Source of the DNA: an uncultured Sulfurovum sp.
Lineage (GTDB): Bacteria; Campylobacterota; Campylobacteria; Campylobacterales; Sulfurovaceae
Length of the DNA stretch: 9,302 bases
Direction of reading: 5' to 3'
NCBI GenBank assembly: GCA_902727905.1
Contig: CACVAR010000040.1
Coordinates: 1 to 9,302 of the forward strand
Shown here piece after piece: positions 6,459 to 9,302 of this stretch. The translations under genes and the position numbers were made by a program. Numbering within the stretch: the first letter of the stretch is position 1; each line of letters starts with the position of its first letter. The notes below the pieces were generated by a model. That model had not been told where the DNA came from, searched no databases, and was given only the letters and a program-made list of their open reading frames with translations.

Positions 6459-8231
6459 ATGTATAATATTTTAGAGATAGCAAATACCCATGGTGGTGAT
6501 GTGAAATATGTCTTTAAGCTTTTAAAAGAATTTCAAGTTTTTGATAAGAGTAATGGTTTTGGTATTAAATTTCAACCTTTTAAGTATGATGAAAGTGCAT
6601 TAGAAGATTTTAGTTATTATGAAATTTATAAAGAACTTTTTATTTGTAGTGATGATTGGTCAAGTATTTTAGATGAGGCATATAAAACAAAGGATATTTG
6701 GATTGACTTATTTGACTCTTATGGTATTAGTATATTTATAGAAAATATTGATAAAGTCTATGGTATTAAATTACAAACTTCAGTACTAGAAAATAATATC
6801 ATATTTTCAAGTTTACAAAATTGTGACTTAAGAAATAAAAAACTTATTCTAAATATTGCAGGTAGAAGTAAAGAAGAGATTGACTCACTTCTCCAAAAGT
6901 ATCTTTCATTGGATGTTGGTGAAATTTTGTTTGAAGTAGGGTTTCAGTCTTTTCCGACTAAACTTGAGGATGCAGGTCTTTCTAAAGTACTATATTTAAA
7001 AAAGAAATATAGTAACAGGTTGGTGTTTGCAGATCATAATGATGGGGAGAGTGAGGATGCAAAGTTATTACCATTGATTGCTTCAATGTTAGGTGCAGAT
7101 TATATAGAAAAGCATATTATGCATTCCTCTCTTGAAACAAAATACGATTTTAATTCAAGTATCACTTATAAGACTTTTCAAGATTTTCTCCAGTTACAAG
7201 AAAAGTACCTTCCTTTATTAAAAAGTCCTTTTATTTCTAAACCAGAATTGGACTATCTTAATAAAACATATCAAGTTCCTGTATTGAATAAGAATAAGGG
7301 AGCATATACTTTATTAGATGTACAAAATGATATAAAATATAGAAGATCAGATAAAATAGGGCTTCATACTAAAGCACTCATAGAGTTAACAAGTAATTAC
7401 TATTTGTTAAATAAAAATAAGAAAGAAAATGATACACTAAAAAAAGAAGATTTTAAGAAAGTAAATATTGCTGCAATTATTGCTTGTAGACTTAAATCTA
7501 CACGATTACCTAAAAAAGCTCTTTTAAATATTGGGACATTAAGTTCTATTGAATTATGTATTAAGAATACACTTAAGTTTAATAACTTAAATCATGTCAT
7601 ATTAGCCACATCGACTATTGAGCAGGATGCAGAACTAGAAGATTATACTTATTCAGACAATGTTATTTTTCATAAAGGACATCCAGATGATGTAATAGAA
7701 AGATATTTGGATGTTATAGATGATTTAAAAGTTGATGTGTTTGTAAGATTGACAGGTGATAATGCTTTTATAAGTTCTGAAATTTTTGATTATTTATTAA
7801 AGAGTCATTTTGAGAATGGTGCTGATTATACAACGGCAAAAGAGGCAGCTGTTGGAACTAATCTTGAGATTATTAATGCTTCTGCATTAAGAAAAGTAAA
7901 AGAGTATTTTCCTTTTGCAGAACATTCTGAATATATGTCTTGGTACTTTCATAATAATCCAGAATATTTTAATATCAATTTTATTGATTTACCAGAACAC
8001 TTAGTTAGAGAATATAGATTGACACTAGATTATCCAGAAGACTTAGAAATGTTTAATAAAATCGAAGACTACTTTTCCTCTAATAGTTTAGAATTTTCAT
8101 TATCTAGACTATTTTTATTTTTAGATAATAATCGAGATATTGCAAATATTAATTCACACTTAGTACCAAAATATGAATCAAATAAAGACTTAATTGCAAT
8201 GCTTGATAAAGAGACAAAAATACAAGAATGA
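6459..8231 (+). CDS. Fusion: NeuB/PseI-like nonulosonic acid synthase plus SpsF-like cytidylyltransferase
   Basis: The 590-residue chain joins two enzymes normally made separately. Residues 1-255 are a NeuB-type TIM barrel that should condense a 6-deoxy-hexosamine with phosphoenolpyruvate: LEIANTHGGD (5-14, E6), GIKFQPF (35-41, K37), IKLQTS (103-108, K104), ADHNDG (191-196), YIEKHIMHSS (215-224) and D230. Residues about 295-333 resemble a shortened SAF/antifreeze domain. Residues 336-590 are an SpsF-type (COG1861) nucleotidyltransferase: IIACRLKSTRLPKKAL (340-355), HKGHPDDVIERYL (405-417), VRLTGDN (429-435) and YRLTLDYPEDLE (519-530). The second half should activate the product with CTP. The barrel is divergent: it has FQSFP where most synthases have a Tyr-Pro, and ADHND for SDHT. 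Its stop overlaps the next start by 4 bases. Both domain calls are firm; substrate and product are inferred from pseB and pseC. Confidence 0.85.
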   Translation: MYNILEIANTHGGDVKYVFKLLKEFQVFDKSNGFGIKFQPFKYDESALEDFSYYEIYKELFICSDDWSSILDEAYKTKDIWIDLFDSYGISIFIENIDKVYGIKLQTSVLENNIIFSSLQNCDLRNKKLILNIAGRSKEEIDSLLQKYLSLDVGEILFEVGFQSFPTKLEDAGLSKVLYLKKKYSNRLVFADHNDGESEDAKLLPLIASMLGADYIEKHIMHSSLETKYDFNSSITYKTFQDFLQLQEKYLPLLKSPFISKPELDYLNKTYQVPVLNKNKGAYTLLDVQNDIKYRRSDKIGLHTKALIELTSNYYLLNKNKKENDTLKKEDFKKVNIAAIIACRLKSTRLPKKALLNIGTLSSIELCIKNTLKFNNLNHVILATSTIEQDAELEDYTYSDNVIFHKGHPDDVIERYLDVIDDLKVDVFVRLTGDNAFISSEIFDYLLKSHFENGADYTTAKEAAVGTNLEIINASALRKVKEYFPFAEHSEYMSWYFHNNPEYFNINFIDLPEHLVREYRLTLDYPEDLEMFNKIEDYFSSNSLEFSLSRLFLFLDNNRDIANINSHLVPKYESNKDLIAMLDKETKIQE

Positions 8232-9205
8232 AAAATAAAAATATTTTATTTAGGGCTAATTCTTCTTTTGATATAGGAACAGGACATATAATGCGAGACT
8301 TAGTTCTTGCAAAAAAATATTCTAATGCCCATATTATATTTGCAACTGAAAATTTAGATGGAAATATAAATCATAAAATTATAGAAGATGGCTATAAGGT
8401 TCATCTTTTGAACTCTAATAATATTGAGGAATTAGCAAAATATATTTTGGATAAACATATAAATTTACTTATTATTGATAATTATTCTATTGATTATAAT
8501 TTTGAAAAAGAATTAAAAGAAAAAACTAATGTTGAAATACTTAGTTTTGATGATACTTATGAAAAACACTATTGTGATAGTTTACTTAATCACAATATTT
8601 ATGGAGACATAAGTAAGTATGAAGACTTAGTTCCTGAAAACTGTACAGTTCAATGTGGAATTCAATATACCCTTCTACGAGACGAATTTTTGAATTTGAA
8701 TATTCAAAAGAAAAGTATAGAAAAAAATGATAAGTTAAAAGTATTTATAGCCATGGGTGGAGCAGATTCAAAAAATATGAATATACATATTTTAGAAGAA
8801 ATTAAAAAATTAAATTTAAATATTGAACTAGTAACAACTAGGGCTAATACAAACTTACGCCTACTAGAAGAATATATTTATAGTAAAACAAATATTACTT
8901 TACATATAGATTCAAAAAATATTGCTGACATTATTAAAGGTTGTGATATAGCAATAGTAACACCAAGCGTCATGGTAAATGAAATTATCTTTTTTCAAAT
9001 GCCATTTATTAGTATAATGGTAACAGATAATCAAAAATATATGCATGCCTTTTTAAAGAAAAAAGAAATTCCATGTTTGAAAAATACGGAATTAAAATAT
9101 TTAAATGAGTATATAGAAAAACTTTATAATCCTAAGGATTATAATAATCAAGTTGAGATAATTAAAAATATAATTAATGAAAGCCTTTTTATAAAGGATA
9201 ACTGA
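8228..9205 (+). CDS. pseG: UDP-2,4-diacetamido-2,4,6-trideoxy-beta-L-altropyranose hydrolase, PseG-like
   Basis: PseG cleaves UDP from the acetylated PseC product, inverting at C1, to release the free sugar used by the synthase. It is a cytosolic GT-B-fold relative of MurG. FRANSSFDIGTGHIMRDLVLAKKYS at 8-32 matches the Campylobacter PseG N-terminus almost position for position; H20 is the counterpart of the catalytic His17. LLIIDNYSID, ILSFDDTYEKHYCD and IAMGGADSKN follow in the family order, as does PSVMVNEIIF near the C-terminus, with the conserved Asn. The length of 325 is longer than the 274 I recall for C. jejuni, but too short for a fused GNAT domain. One oddity is RANSS where the family usually has R-x-D (Asp to Asn at residue 11). 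It is the last gene of the run and the most A/T-rich. It overlaps the fusion gene by ATGA. Confidence 0.88.
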   Translation: MKNKNILFRANSSFDIGTGHIMRDLVLAKKYSNAHIIFATENLDGNINHKIIEDGYKVHLLNSNNIEELAKYILDKHINLLIIDNYSIDYNFEKELKEKTNVEILSFDDTYEKHYCDSLLNHNIYGDISKYEDLVPENCTVQCGIQYTLLRDEFLNLNIQKKSIEKNDKLKVFIAMGGADSKNMNIHILEEIKKLNLNIELVTTRANTNLRLLEEYIYSKTNITLHIDSKNIADIIKGCDIAIVTPSVMVNEIIFFQMPFISIMVTDNQKYMHAFLKKKEIPCLKNTELKYLNEYIEKLYNPKDYNNQVEIIKNIINESLFIKDN

Positions 9206-9302
9206 ACCCCAAAGAAAAAAGGCAAAAAAACAATAGTATCTTAACAATAAGTTATGAAAGAACAAGTCCAAGAGCAAACTCTTTGGCAAGTTTGATTCTT
9301 TA
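9206..9302. other. Sequence after pseG with no supported gene
   Basis: These 97 bases carry A-runs (9215-9220, 9224-9230) and no clear terminator for the operon. A 15-residue minus-strand frame (9299-9252, reading RIKLAKEFALGLVLS-stop) is closed by a stop immediately upstream at 9300-9302, so it is not a gene end that can be supported. The operon may continue beyond the window. Confidence 0.6.

Noticed and set aside
9183..9223. Possible terminator after pseG (gccttttt 9183-9190 with aaaaaggc 9216-9223)
   Set aside because: The loop is 25 bases and includes the stop codon, and the plus strand has an A-run, not a T-run, after the stem.
9101..9289. 62-residue minus-strand frame rich in Phe and Leu
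   Set aside because: Most of it is the antisense of pseG, with a biased hydrophobic composition expected from reading an A/T-rich gene backwards; no ribosome site or family match.
9252..9299. Short minus-strand frame RIKLAKEFALGLVLS as the end of a convergent gene
   Set aside because: An in-frame stop lies immediately upstream at 9300-9302, so it is not open into neighbouring sequence.

Overview
The window looks like a low-GC Campylobacterota genome of the Arcobacter, Sulfurospirillum or Sulfurimonas kind. This rests on the A/T-rich coding sequence and on a PseG-type protein that, from memory, resembles the Campylobacter jejuni enzyme closely. The genus cannot be fixed from the sequence alone.

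Positions 1-890 hold no intact gene. They contain mobile-element debris: the decayed C-terminal end of an IS110-family transposase on the minus strand (about 1-162), then a 329-bp IS1-family element (241-569). The second element keeps both 27-bp terminal inverted repeats but has lost most of its transposase genes, so it is now MITE-like. A long interrupted inverted repeat follows (649-752), then a very A/T-rich leader with nested inverted repeats (816-863) just before the first gene.

The rest is eight plus-strand genes. The first is kdsD/kpsF (891-1850), an arabinose-5-phosphate isomerase of Kdo synthesis. After a 73-bp gap comes a tightly packed run of seven genes (1924-9205) that reads as one operon for a pseudaminic-acid-like nonulosonic acid. 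The order is pseB (4,6-dehydratase/5-epimerase), pseC (PLP aminotransferase), an aldo/keto reductase, a short-chain dehydrogenase, an SGNH-type hydrolase or acyltransferase, a 590-residue fusion of a NeuB/PseI-like synthase with an SpsF-like cytidylyltransferase, and a pseG-like UDP-sugar hydrolase.

Together the genes could take UDP-GlcNAc through dehydration/epimerisation (PseB), amination (PseC), UDP removal (PseG), condensation with PEP (N-terminal half of the fusion) and CMP activation (C-terminal half). The usual third step, N-acetylation by the GNAT enzyme PseH, has no candidate here. Three extra enzymes (AKR, SDR, SGNH) take its place in the gene order. The most interesting points are the fusion, the missing PseH and these extra enzymes, which suggest a non-standard nonulosonic acid, probably for flagellin or surface glycans. 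Base composition falls from about 40-48% GC in sampled parts of kdsD to about 13-33% in sampled parts of pseG, consistent with a mosaic or transferred locus. The last ~97 bases (9206-9302) contain no supported gene.
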